Part shown: in pieces, positions 1-6,397 of the stretch
Layout: the number at the start of each line of letters is the position of its first letter
Numbering within the stretch: the first letter of the stretch is position 1
From: Treponema sp.
GTDB lineage: Bacteria; Spirochaetota; Spirochaetia; Treponematales; Treponemataceae
DNA: 8,371 nt
Assembly (NCBI GenBank): GCA_016290335.1
Contig: JAEETM010000118.1
Span: forward strand, 1-8,371
Direction: 5' to 3'
Made by a program: the position numbers and the translations under genes
Notes under the pieces: model-generated
The model's database searches: none
What the model was told of the DNA's origin: nothing
What the model saw: only the letters and a program-made list of their open reading frames with translations

Positions 1-2433
1 TGCGGTGCCAGGTGCTGCTTCAAACTTGTCGCGGAGTTTGCCGTTTATCATTACTACAATCTGCTTTGTATCATCCTTTGCAAAATCTTCATTTGCTACA
101 GGCCACTTTTCGTAAGCGATTGTATTTTTGTTGCCAAGTTTTTCCCAAAGCTCTTCGCCAAGATGAGGTGCATAAGGTGAAAGAACCTTTACAAAGTCGG
201 CCCACATACTTCGAGGAAGCTCAGGCAACTTAGATACTTCGTTGATAAAAATCATCATCTGGCTGATTGCTGTGTTGAAGTTCAAGGTTGCAGTATCATC
301 GGTTACCTTTTTGATTGTCTGGGCAAAGGTCTTGCGGGCAGAAATCAAAGCCTTATCTTCGAGTTTGCCGGAAATATCAATATCACTCATTGGTTTTTCA
401 CTTACAGCCCAAACCTTTTCAAGGAAGCGGTGAATACCAACAATTCCCTGTGTTGACCAAGGCTTGCTCATTGTAAGAGGCCCCATAAACATTTCATACA
501 TACGAACTGAATCTGCACCGTAAGCTTTTATTTCATCATCAGGATTAACAACGTTCTTCAAAGATTTACTCATCTTTGCAACAACCTGCTCAAGCTTTTC
601 GCCTGTAGCTTTTTCGTACCAGGCACCGTCATCCTTCTGTTCAACTTCATCAATTGGAACAAGAGTTTTGTTCTTGCGCTGATATGCAAAAGATGTAATC
701 ATACCCTGGTTTATCAATCTCTGGAAAGGTTCCTTTGTGCTTACAACACCAATATCATAAAGAACCTTGTGCCAGAAGCGGGCATAAAGAAGGTGAAGAA
801 CTGCATGCTCAGCACCACCAATGTAAAGGTCAACCGGCATCCAGTATTTTTCTTTATCGCGGGCACAGAACTCGTTATCATTTTTAGGGTCAAGATAGCG
901 CAGATAATACCAGCAGCTGCCGCCCCACTGAGGCATAGTATTTGTTTCGCGTTTTGCGTCTCCGCCACACTTAGGACACTTGCAGTTTACCCACGAATCA
1001 ATTGCAGCAAGAGGGGATTCACCTGTACCTGTTGGCTGGTATGATTTTACCTCTGGCAGCTTGAGTGGAAGTTCATTTTCCGGTACAGGAACTGTTCCAC
1101 ACTTAGGGCAGTGTACCAGTGGAATTGGTTCACCCCAGTAGCGCTGACGTGAATAAATCCAGTCGCGGAGTTTATAGTTTATTGCTTTACGTCCGATTTT
1201 CTTTTCTTCAAGGAAATCGAGCATTTTATTTATAGCATCCTGCTTGTTCAAACCATCAAGGAAGTCGGAGTTTACGTGAATACCGTCTTCGGTCCAGGCC
1301 TGCTTTTGAACGTCAACTTCGCTCTTAAGGACTTCTATGATTGGAAGATTAAACTTCTTTGCAAACTCCCAGTCTCGGCTGTCGTGAGCAGGAACGGCCA
1401 TAATGGCACCGGTTCCGTAAGAAATGAGTACGTAATCTGCAATCCAGATTGGAATGAGTTTTCCGTTTACAGGATTGATTGCATAGCTTCCGCTGAATAC
1501 ACCAGTCTTGTCCTTTGCAAGGTCTGTTCTTTCAAGGTCAGATTTTTTTGCAGCTTCTTCCTGATATTTAAGTACAGCTTCCTTCTGTTCTGCAGTTGTA
1601 ATTTCAGGAATAATTTTATGCTCAGGACTAACTACCATGTAGGTTGCACCAAACAAGGTGTCGCAGCGGGTAGTGTAAACAACCAGCTTATTGTCTGTAG
1701 GCTTTCCGTCCTTGTCTGCAACTGTAAAGGTAACTTCTGCACCAGTTGATTTTCCAATCCAGTTGTGCTGCATTGTCTTTACACTTTCCGGCCAGTCAAG
1801 ACCTTCAAGGTCAGAATCAAGGCGATCTGCATAATCTGTAATTTTCAAAATCCACTGGCGGATTGTTTTATGAGTTACTTCTGCACCACAGCGGTCGCAT
1901 TTTCCATCCTTTACTTCCTCATTGGCAAGACCGGTCATACAGCTTGGACACCAGTTGATTGGAGTCTGAGCTTCGTAAGCGAGTCCTTTTTTGTAGAGCT
2001 GGAGGAAAATCCACTGGGTCCATTTGTAGTAGTCTGGTTCACAGGTAGAAATGCAGCGGTCCCAGTCATAAGAAAAACCGAGTGATTTAATCTGTTTTGT
2101 AAAATGCTCTATGTTTGCATTTGTAGTTGTCTTTGGATGTGTACCTGTTTTAATAGCATAGTTTTCTGCAGGAAGACCAAAGGCATCGTACCCCATTGGA
2201 TGAAGAACATTGTAACCGTTCATTCTTAGGTAGCGGCAATAAATATCGGTTGCTGTATAACCTTCAGGATGACCTACGTGTAAGCCGGCTGCTGAAGGAT
2301 AAGGGAACATATCAAGAACGTATCTTCTTTTGTCCTTTGGATATTTTTCATCCTCAGCTACTTTGAAGGTTTTGTTTTCTTCCCAATATTTCTGCCATTT
2401 AGGTTCAATTGATTCAAAAGGGTACTTAGACAT
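1..2433 (-). CDS. leuS: Leucyl-tRNA synthetase (LeuRS), C-terminus cut off by window edge
   Basis: Class I aminoacyl-tRNA synthetase that charges tRNA-Leu with leucine in the cytoplasm. The minus-strand frame is open from the ATG at 2433 to base 1, giving 811 residues. Bacterial LeuRS is usually about 810-870 residues, and by comparison with the E. coli protein roughly 45 residues of the C-terminal domain are missing. Visible signatures are the HIGH-type motif HVGH at residues 52-55, a first Cys cluster (CPSC 162-165 and CDRC 179-182, the ZN-1 module), the CP1 editing domain with its Thr-rich motif TTRCDT (254-259) and the [15 protein letters not shown] segment ending near residue 354, a second Cys cluster (CPKC 442-445 and CKCPKC 484-489), and KMSKS at 620-624. 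A GGAG ribosome binding site lies 10 nt before the ATG. The acyl-CoA synthetase gene ends 18 nt upstream, so the two are probably co-transcribed. The Pro-to-Cys change in the Thr-rich motif is unusual relative to E. coli (TTRPDT). Identification is firm. Confidence 0.99.
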   Translation of the reverse strand, partial: MSKYPFESIEPKWQKYWEENKTFKVAEDEKYPKDKRRYVLDMFPYPSAAGLHVGHPEGYTATDIYCRYLRMNGYNVLHPMGYDAFGLPAENYAIKTGTHPKTTTNANIEHFTKQIKSLGFSYDWDRCISTCEPDYYKWTQWIFLQLYKKGLAYEAQTPINWCPSCMTGLANEEVKDGKCDRCGAEVTHKTIRQWILKITDYADRLDSDLEGLDWPESVKTMQHNWIGKSTGAEVTFTVADKDGKPTDNKLVVYTTRCDTLFGATYMVVSPEHKIIPEITTAEQKEAVLKYQEEAAKKSDLERTDLAKDKTGVFSGSYAINPVNGKLIPIWIADYVLISYGTGAIMAVPAHDSRDWEFAKKFNLPIIEVLKSEVDVQKQAWTEDGIHVNSDFLDGLNKQDAINKMLDFLEEKKIGRKAINYKLRDWIYSRQRYWGEPIPLVHCPKCGTVPVPENELPLKLPEVKSYQPTGTGESPLAAIDSWVNCKCPKCGGDAKRETNTMPQWGGSCWYYLRYLDPKNDNEFCARDKEKYWMPVDLYIGGAEHAVLHLLYARFWHKVLYDIGVVSTKEPFQRLINQGMITSFAYQRKNKTLVPIDEVEQKDDGAWYEKATGEKLEQVVAKMSKSLKNVVNPDDEIKAYGADSVRMYEMFMGPLTMSKPWSTQGIVGIHRFLEKVWAVSEKPMSDIDISGKLEDKALISARKTFAQTIKKVTDDTATLNFNTAISQMMIFINEVSKLPELPRSMWADFVKVLSPYAPHLGEELWEKLGNKNTIAYEKWPVANEDFAKDDTKQIVVMINGKLRDKFEAAPGTA

Positions 2434-2451
2434 AATTATTTCGCTCCGTAT

Positions 2452-4194
2452 TTATTTGTTGTTATAATTTCTCTTTACTTTCTTTGTTGTTGTCATTTCA
2501 AGAGGTTTATCAAGAATAGTGATTTTTGAAATCTTCTGATAAGAAAGCAAAGTTTTGTTTACTTTTTCAATGATAGCTGTAACTTCCTGAAGAATCTTGT
2601 CCTGTGCAGCTTTATCATCGCGTTGAACACCAATTCTGCTAAGCATTGAGTCTGCAGGGTAAACAAGAGCTTCAATACCTTCAGATTTAGTTTCTGCATT
2701 TTCAAGATAGCCCTGAATTGTAATCTGTTCAAGGTCATCGTAAAGCTGGAAGGCGTTTTCAATTTCTTCCGGATAAACGTTCTTACCACCATCTGTAACA
2801 ATCATATTCTTAGCACGTCCGGCAAGAATAACATAACCGTCTTTATCAATAGAACAAAGGTCACCAGTTTTGAACCAGCCATCTTCGGTAAATACCTTAG
2901 CAGTTTCTTCCGGCATATTGTAGTAGCCTTTCATTACCATAGGGCCCTTTACGCAAAGTTCACCAATTCCGTTTTCGTCAGCATCAATAACCTTAAACTC
3001 CACATCGCGCAGATTTTTACCAATACTTTCAATCTTGAATGCATAAACCGGGTTCAAGGCAACAATAGGAGAAGTTTCTGTAAGACCATAGCCCTGAACA
3101 AAGTCAATACCAAGCTGATTGTAAGCCTTGAATACACTTGGAGCAAGAGGTCCACCTCCACAAATTGCAATTCGCAGTGTATTGATGTTAGCTTTCTGTA
3201 AAACAGACTTAAAGAGAACCTTACCTGGGTTGCAGTTTGTAAGCTTTTTGATAAGGTAAGAAAGACCCATAAGGAACTTAATGATTCCGTAAACAAGGGC
3301 TCCTTTTTCTTTAATTCCCTTCATAATTCCAGCGAGAAGCTTGTTGAACAGAAGTGGAACACCAAGAAGCATTGTAATTTTTCCTTCGCGGAGTTCTTTC
3401 ATCATGCGGCTGACAGCCATTGTTTTACCGAATACAATTTCTGCACCAACGCTTATTGCTTCAATGAATACAGCTGTCATTGTATAAGCGTGATGGATTG
3501 GAAGGAGTGCGTAGAAAACGTCTGTTGAATAAACGTTCATGTTTGTCTGTGCAAGATAGGTGTCGCTGACAAGGTTTTTGTGTGTAAGCATTACACCCTT
3601 TGGTACACCTGTTGTTCCGCTTGTAAACAGAATGGCGGCAATATCATCTTCCTTTGGATAAGTAATTTCTGGAGTTTCAGTTGTAGAAAGATTGTAAACG
3701 TATTTATCGCCATGTTCTGGTGCAAGAGAATAAACTTCATAGCTGTATTTTTTCTGAGTAAAGTATGCATATTTTTCTGTGTCAACAAAGAAGAACTTAG
3801 GCTGTGCGGTATTAAGAAGATTTTCTGTTTCTTCGTTGTGTAAACCGTAATCTATAGGGCAGATTGTTGCGCCTGCATAAAAAGCAGCAAGATAAACAAC
3901 TGTCCATTCAGGTGAGTTTTTACCTGAAACAGCAACCTTGTCACCATATTTAACACCATTCGCAGCAAGCCAGTTAGCAAGGGTAACGATTTTTTCTTTT
4001 GCCTGTGTGTAGTTTAGAGTTCGGCGTGAACCGTTAGGTCCGTCGAAATCAGTAAAACAGTTGTTGTTAGGATAACGTTTAACTGTTAAGTCGAACATTT
4101 CCTTCATTGTAGGCCATGAGCCTGTAAAATCTTTTCCCCGATATTCTTCCAGCCAGGCAGTTGGATCTGTCTGCTTCATATTGATGGATGACAT
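2452..4194 (-). CDS. AMP-forming acyl-CoA synthetase (long-chain fatty acid--CoA ligase-like)
   Basis: A 580-residue adenylate-forming enzyme, expected to activate a carboxylic acid (probably a medium or long-chain fatty acid) with ATP to an acyl-AMP and then transfer it to CoA. The phosphate-binding loop TSGTTGVPKG begins at residue 191. YGLTET, which closes over the adenine, is at 369-374. GWFKTGDL, with the ribose-binding Asp445, is at 439-446. GGKNVYPEEIE follows, and the C-terminal subdomain ends in a Lys-rich MTTTKKVKR segment that should supply the catalytic lysine. Length suits the FadD/long-chain family (about 560-600). The start is set at 4194 because AAAGGAG lies 5 nt before it; the frame runs 13 codons further upstream, but that stretch covers the ribosome binding site and an inverted repeat. 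The exact substrate cannot be read from the sequence; a medium-chain or aryl acid is possible. leuS follows after 18 nt. In a fatty-acid-requiring spirochaete the role would be use of host or rumen fatty acids, which is inference. Confidence 0.94.
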   Translation of the reverse strand: MSSINMKQTDPTAWLEEYRGKDFTGSWPTMKEMFDLTVKRYPNNNCFTDFDGPNGSRRTLNYTQAKEKIVTLANWLAANGVKYGDKVAVSGKNSPEWTVVYLAAFYAGATICPIDYGLHNEETENLLNTAQPKFFFVDTEKYAYFTQKKYSYEVYSLAPEHGDKYVYNLSTTETPEITYPKEDDIAAILFTSGTTGVPKGVMLTHKNLVSDTYLAQTNMNVYSTDVFYALLPIHHAYTMTAVFIEAISVGAEIVFGKTMAVSRMMKELREGKITMLLGVPLLFNKLLAGIMKGIKEKGALVYGIIKFLMGLSYLIKKLTNCNPGKVLFKSVLQKANINTLRIAICGGGPLAPSVFKAYNQLGIDFVQGYGLTETSPIVALNPVYAFKIESIGKNLRDVEFKVIDADENGIGELCVKGPMVMKGYYNMPEETAKVFTEDGWFKTGDLCSIDKDGYVILAGRAKNMIVTDGGKNVYPEEIENAFQLYDDLEQITIQGYLENAETKSEGIEALVYPADSMLSRIGVQRDDKAAQDKILQEVTAIIEKVNKTLLSYQKISKITILDKPLEMTTTKKVKRNYNNK

Positions 4195-4199
4195 AGAAA

Positions 4200-4206
4200 C
4201 TCCTTT
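4200..4206 (-). promoter_or_regulatory. Shine-Dalgarno of the acyl-CoA synthetase gene
   Basis: AAAGGAG on the minus strand, 5 nt before the ATG at 4194. It decides this start over an in-frame ATG 39 nt further upstream, which has no comparable site. It directly abuts the left arm of the inverted repeat at 4207-4244. Confidence 0.85.
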
Positions 4207-4244
4207 AAATCTATTTTCTATATAAATTATCACAAAATAGATTT
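4207..4244. repeat. Perfect 11-bp inverted repeat flanking a promoter-like element
   Basis: AAATCTATTTT (4207-4217) and its exact reverse complement AAAATAGATTT (4234-4244) are separated by 16 bp. A smaller near-palindrome, ATAAATTAT (4222-4230), sits almost exactly at the centre. Each arm contains only one G:C pair, so an RNA hairpin would be weak. A DNA operator for a dimeric repressor is the more natural reading, especially since the presumed -10 element lies between the arms. If transcription instead starts further upstream, the transcript could fold into a stem immediately before the ribosome binding site. No regulator is identified. Confidence 0.6.
4226..4231 (-). promoter_or_regulatory. 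Candidate extended -10 promoter for acyl-CoA synthetase-leuS
   Basis: The minus strand reads TGTGATAAT here: GATAAT matches the TATAAT consensus at five of six bases and is preceded by the TGn extension. No good -35 hexamer lies 16-18 bp upstream (TGTTTA at 17 bp is a poor match), as is common for extended -10 promoters. Transcription would start near 4219, giving a 5' leader of about 25 nt. AT-rich DNA produces chance matches, so this is tentative. Confidence 0.4.
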
Positions 4245-4334
4245 TTTATAAACACTTATAGAAGTTTTTTATGACATTTATTGAGATTTTGTTTATTAAA
4301 AATTTGTTGTATTTTTGGATTTTTGAGCAGGGAG

Positions 4335-4859
4335 TTACATATCAAGATCAGAAACAAGCAGGTAACTTCGGGTTACTCCGTCTTCATTTTCAAAGCTTTT
4401 GTATGTTCCCGTGATTGTAATTTCCTGTCCCTGTTCCGGGTAATCATCGGGGTAGGTGTGATTGCCGGCCCAGATAAAATCAATGCCTTCTTTACAGCAG
4501 GCTGTTGTATCCATTACGGTAAGGGTAAAAAAATCTACCTGATTATTTTCGTTCGGATACACTTCAAATGCACCTCTCACCTTAATGATTTTTTCTTCAT
4601 ATTCTTCGGGCATGATTAGCATGTTGAAAATCTGTGAATAAATCATCGTAACTGACATTTTAGTCATGTCGATGTCTGGAGTGAGAGATGTGCCGTTGAT
4701 GTTTGTAGAAGACATTTTATCAATTTCTTGTTTTACATTATCTGGCTGTACGATGACGGCTTTTTTATTTTTGATTGATTTAGCTTTACCGCAGGAAACG
4801 AGTGTTACCATTATCAGAGAAAAACAAAAAAGTTGTATGCATTTTACATAATGCTTCAT
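4335..4859 (-). CDS. Small lipoprotein with Cys-Cys motif, linked to metal ABC transporter; function unknown
   Basis: A 174-residue exported lipoprotein. The N-terminus is a lipoprotein signal peptide: Lys at 2 and 6, a hydrophobic core at about 8-21, and lipobox LVSC with the lipidated Cys23. A polar linker (24-60) follows, then a compact domain (about 62-174). This contains DMTKMSVTMIYSQIFNM, KVRGAFEVY (93-101), a strand ending in DTTACCKEGIDFIWAGNH (117-134) and EITITGTYKSF (146-156). The alternating strands with KVRG and ITGTY look like a small OB-type beta barrel (inference). The adjacent Cys121-Cys122, with His134 and acidic residues nearby, could bind metal. I recall similar CC-containing lipoproteins in Clostridia but cannot name the family. 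The start at 4859 is supported by the signal peptide and by AAAAGG 7 nt upstream; a longer in-frame extension to 4991 only rereads permease DNA and would destroy the signal peptide. The permease gene ends 11 nt upstream. The protein lacks the size and His-rich features of a ZnuA-type binding protein. Confidence 0.85.
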   Translation of the reverse strand: MKHYVKCIQLFCFSLIMVTLVSCGKAKSIKNKKAVIVQPDNVKQEIDKMSSTNINGTSLTPDIDMTKMSVTMIYSQIFNMLIMPEEYEEKIIKVRGAFEVYPNENNQVDFFTLTVMDTTACCKEGIDFIWAGNHTYPDDYPEQGQEITITGTYKSFENEDGVTRSYLLVSDLDM

Positions 4860-4866
4860 GTGCTTA

Positions 4867-4872
4867 CCTTTT
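4867..4872 (-). promoter_or_regulatory. Shine-Dalgarno of the lipoprotein gene, overlapping the permease stop
   Basis: AAAAGG on the minus strand, 7 nt before the ATG at 4859. It shares bases with the TAA stop of the permease gene (4871-4873), which suggests coupled translation and fixes the short start that yields a proper signal peptide. Confidence 0.7.
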
Positions 4873-5701
4873 ATTTCTGGAACTTTCCGATTATGTAGAA
4901 AGCAAGGAAAACTACAATGTCTGCTGCAACGATTGTACTGCCAACCGGTGTACTTGCAAGAATTGAAATTACAAGACCTGCTACAGCGCACAAGACTGAA
5001 ATTATTGCAGAACAGATTGTAACGGATTTAAAGCTTTTGAATACTCGCATTGCAGAAAGAGCAGGGAAGATTACAAGAGCTGAAATGAGCAGGGAACCGA
5101 CAAGGTTCATTGCAAGTACGATTATTACGGCAATGATTATGGCGATCACTAGATTGTATACCGGAACATGTGTGCCGATTGCCTGTGCAAAAGCTTCGTC
5201 AAAGGTTACTGCAAAGATTTTGTTATAAAAGATTATAAAGCAGATAATTACACAGATGGAAAGAACTGCACAAAGCCAAACTTCTCCTTTCCTGAGCGTC
5301 AGAATGGACGTTGAACCAAAGAGTGTGCTGCATACATCACCGGAAACATTTGCCGAGGTTGAAAAAACATTCATTAAAAGGTAACCGAGTGCAAGTGAAC
5401 CGACAGAAATCATTGCTATTGCGGCATCTCCCTGGATTTTTGTGTTCTTACCTGTACGCAGCAGGAGGATTGCGCAGATTATTGTTACAGGAAGCACAAT
5501 GTACATGTTGTTTGAGAAATGAAGAACGGCTGCAATTGCCATTGCTCCAAAGGCTACGTGTGAAAGACCATCTCCAATAAAGGAGAAACGTTTCAGAACA
5601 AGTGTAACGCCAAGCAGGGAAGAGCAGAGTGCAATCAGAACTCCAACAATAAAGGCATAGCGGACAAAAGGAAAGCTTAAATATTGAATAAGCATGGACA
5701 T
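4871..5701 (-). CDS. znuB: Metal (zinc-type) ABC transporter permease, ABC-3 family
   Basis: A 276-residue integral membrane protein forming the inner-membrane channel of a zinc, manganese or iron importer. It is strongly hydrophobic, with about eight membrane segments. Family hallmarks are GDGLSHVAFG at 43-52 after the first long helix, the GDAAIAMISVGSLALGYLL stretch at 91-109, SGDVCSTLFGS at 120-130, a TFDEAFAQAIG element in the cytoplasmic half (the likely ATPase contact), NLVGSLLISALVIFPALSA, and a C-terminal STPVGSTIVA loop. Length fits ZnuB/TroC-type permeases (about 260-290). The start at 5701 is chosen because GAGGAGG lies 6 nt upstream. An alternative ATG two codons later is possible, and the in-frame extension to 5770 merely overlaps the ATPase gene. 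It follows the ATPase stop by 1 nt. Metal specificity cannot be read from the permease alone; zinc is the best guess. The symbol is by similarity. Confidence 0.94.
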   Translation of the reverse strand: MSMLIQYLSFPFVRYAFIVGVLIALCSSLLGVTLVLKRFSFIGDGLSHVAFGAMAIAAVLHFSNNMYIVLPVTIICAILLLRTGKNTKIQGDAAIAMISVGSLALGYLLMNVFSTSANVSGDVCSTLFGSTSILTLRKGEVWLCAVLSICVIICFIIFYNKIFAVTFDEAFAQAIGTHVPVYNLVIAIIIAVIIVLAMNLVGSLLISALVIFPALSAMRVFKSFKSVTICSAIISVLCAVAGLVISILASTPVGSTIVAADIVVFLAFYIIGKFQK

Positions 5702-5702
5702 C

Positions 5703-6386
5703 TTAAGCCTCCTCATCCATTTTCCTGGCGGTGTATTCATCTTTTGTGCCAAAGAAAATGTTTTTTCCAATATGAAGGATATGGGTTGCGTATTTTTTTG
5801 CCGCTTCTATATCATGCGAAATCATTATAATTGTTATGCCGTCTTTATGAAGGTCTTCTATTAGGGCATACATTTCTTTTGTTACAATCGGGTCCAGTCC
5901 GGAAACCGGTTCGTCAAGAAGAAGCATTTTCTGTGTAGCGCATAAAGCCCTGGCTAAAAGAACACGCTGCTGCTGCCCACCTGAAAGCTCGCGATAACAT
6001 TTTTTTCTGAGGCCTTCTATTCCCATTTTGCGGATATTTTCCTGAGCCAGTGCTTTTTCTGCACGGTTGTAAAATGGTCGTTTCCCGCAGCGTGACTGGC
6101 AGCCGGAAAGTACAATTTCGCTTACAGATGCCGGGAAATCGCGCTGAACTTCTGTCTGCTGTGGAAGGTAACCTATTTCATCAGGGAGAAGTCCGTCACC
6201 GGTTGTGATTTTACCGGAAAGAGGTTTTAAAAGACCGAGAATGGTTTTCATCAGTGTAGATTTACCCGAGCCGTTTTCTCCGACAATACACAGATAGGCA
6301 CCTGTATTTACGGAGAAATTAAGGTTTTCTACAACCGTGTGTGAATTATATCCAAGAGAAAGGTTTTCGCATAAAAGTTGTGGCAT
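5703..6386 (-). CDS. znuC: Metal (zinc-type) ABC transporter ATP-binding protein
   Basis: A 227-residue cytoplasmic ATPase that powers the adjacent ABC-3 permease. The nucleotide-binding domain is complete: Walker A GENGSGKST (36-44), Q-loop Gln at 76-77 in YLPQQ, signature LSGGQ (134-138) followed by QQR, Walker B LLLLDEP with Asp158 and catalytic Glu159, D-loop SGLD (162-165), and switch His191 in ISHD. The segment between Q-loop and signature (SVSEIVLSG and following) is typical of metal-importer ATPases. Length fits ZnuC/TroB/MntB relatives (about 220-250). The ATG at 6386 has AAGGA 6 nt upstream, overlapping the stop of the preceding gene, and the permease begins 1 nt after the stop. Its pairing with an ABC-3 permease argues for Zn, Mn or Fe import rather than another substrate. 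No substrate-binding protein gene lies on either side. The symbol is by similarity. Confidence 0.95.
   Translation of the reverse strand: MPQLLCENLSLGYNSHTVVENLNFSVNTGAYLCIVGENGSGKSTLMKTILGLLKPLSGKITTGDGLLPDEIGYLPQQTEVQRDFPASVSEIVLSGCQSRCGKRPFYNRAEKALAQENIRKMGIEGLRKKCYRELSGGQQQRVLLARALCATQKMLLLDEPVSGLDPIVTKEMYALIEDLHKDGITIIMISHDIEAAKKYATHILHIGKNIFFGTKDEYTARKMDEEA
5708..5714 (-). promoter_or_regulatory. Strong Shine-Dalgarno of the permease gene inside the ATPase coding end
   Basis: GAGGAGG on the minus strand, 6 nt before the ATG at 5701. It is formed by the Glu-Glu codons just before the ATPase stop codon, so ribosomes finishing the ATPase can restart on the permease. It selects the 5701 start over upstream in-frame ATG codons. 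Confidence 0.85.
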
Positions 6387-6392
6387 ATTTAA

Positions 6393-6397
6393 TCCTT
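6393..6397 (-). promoter_or_regulatory. Shine-Dalgarno of the ATPase gene, overlapping the upstream stop
   Basis: AAGGA on the minus strand, 6 nt before the ATG at 6386. Its first two bases belong to the TAA stop (6396-6398) of the envelope protein gene, which implies the transporter is translated from the same transcript as that gene. Confidence 0.65.

Larger units (their letters stand above)
4195..4334. other. Only substantial intergenic gap (140 nt), between the two likely transcription units
   Basis: Very AT-rich spacer between the lipoprotein stop and the acyl-CoA synthetase start. It holds the ribosome binding site, the inverted repeat and the candidate -10 element. I see no GC-rich stem followed by a T-run for the minus strand after the lipoprotein stop, so no intrinsic terminator is called and readthrough from the upstream operon remains possible. 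Confidence 0.7.

Noticed and set aside
1276..1749. A 157-residue plus-strand open frame, and other plus-strand frames opposite leuS.
   Set aside because: They lie entirely antisense to well-conserved leuS sequence, have biased Cys/Phe/Val composition, and resemble no family.
2452..4233. Acyl-CoA synthetase start at 4233.
   Set aside because: The extra 13 residues are encoded by the inverted repeat and the Shine-Dalgarno itself; the ATG at 4194 has the ideal site.
4255..4334. A possible intrinsic terminator after the lipoprotein gene.
   Set aside because: The stretch has A- and T-runs but no convincing GC-bearing stem on the minus strand.
4335..4991. A longer lipoprotein start giving a Cys-rich N-terminus (six Cys in about 30 residues).
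   Set aside because: The extension is an out-of-frame reading of the permease gene, lacks a ribosome binding site, and buries the clear signal peptide and lipobox that start at 4859.
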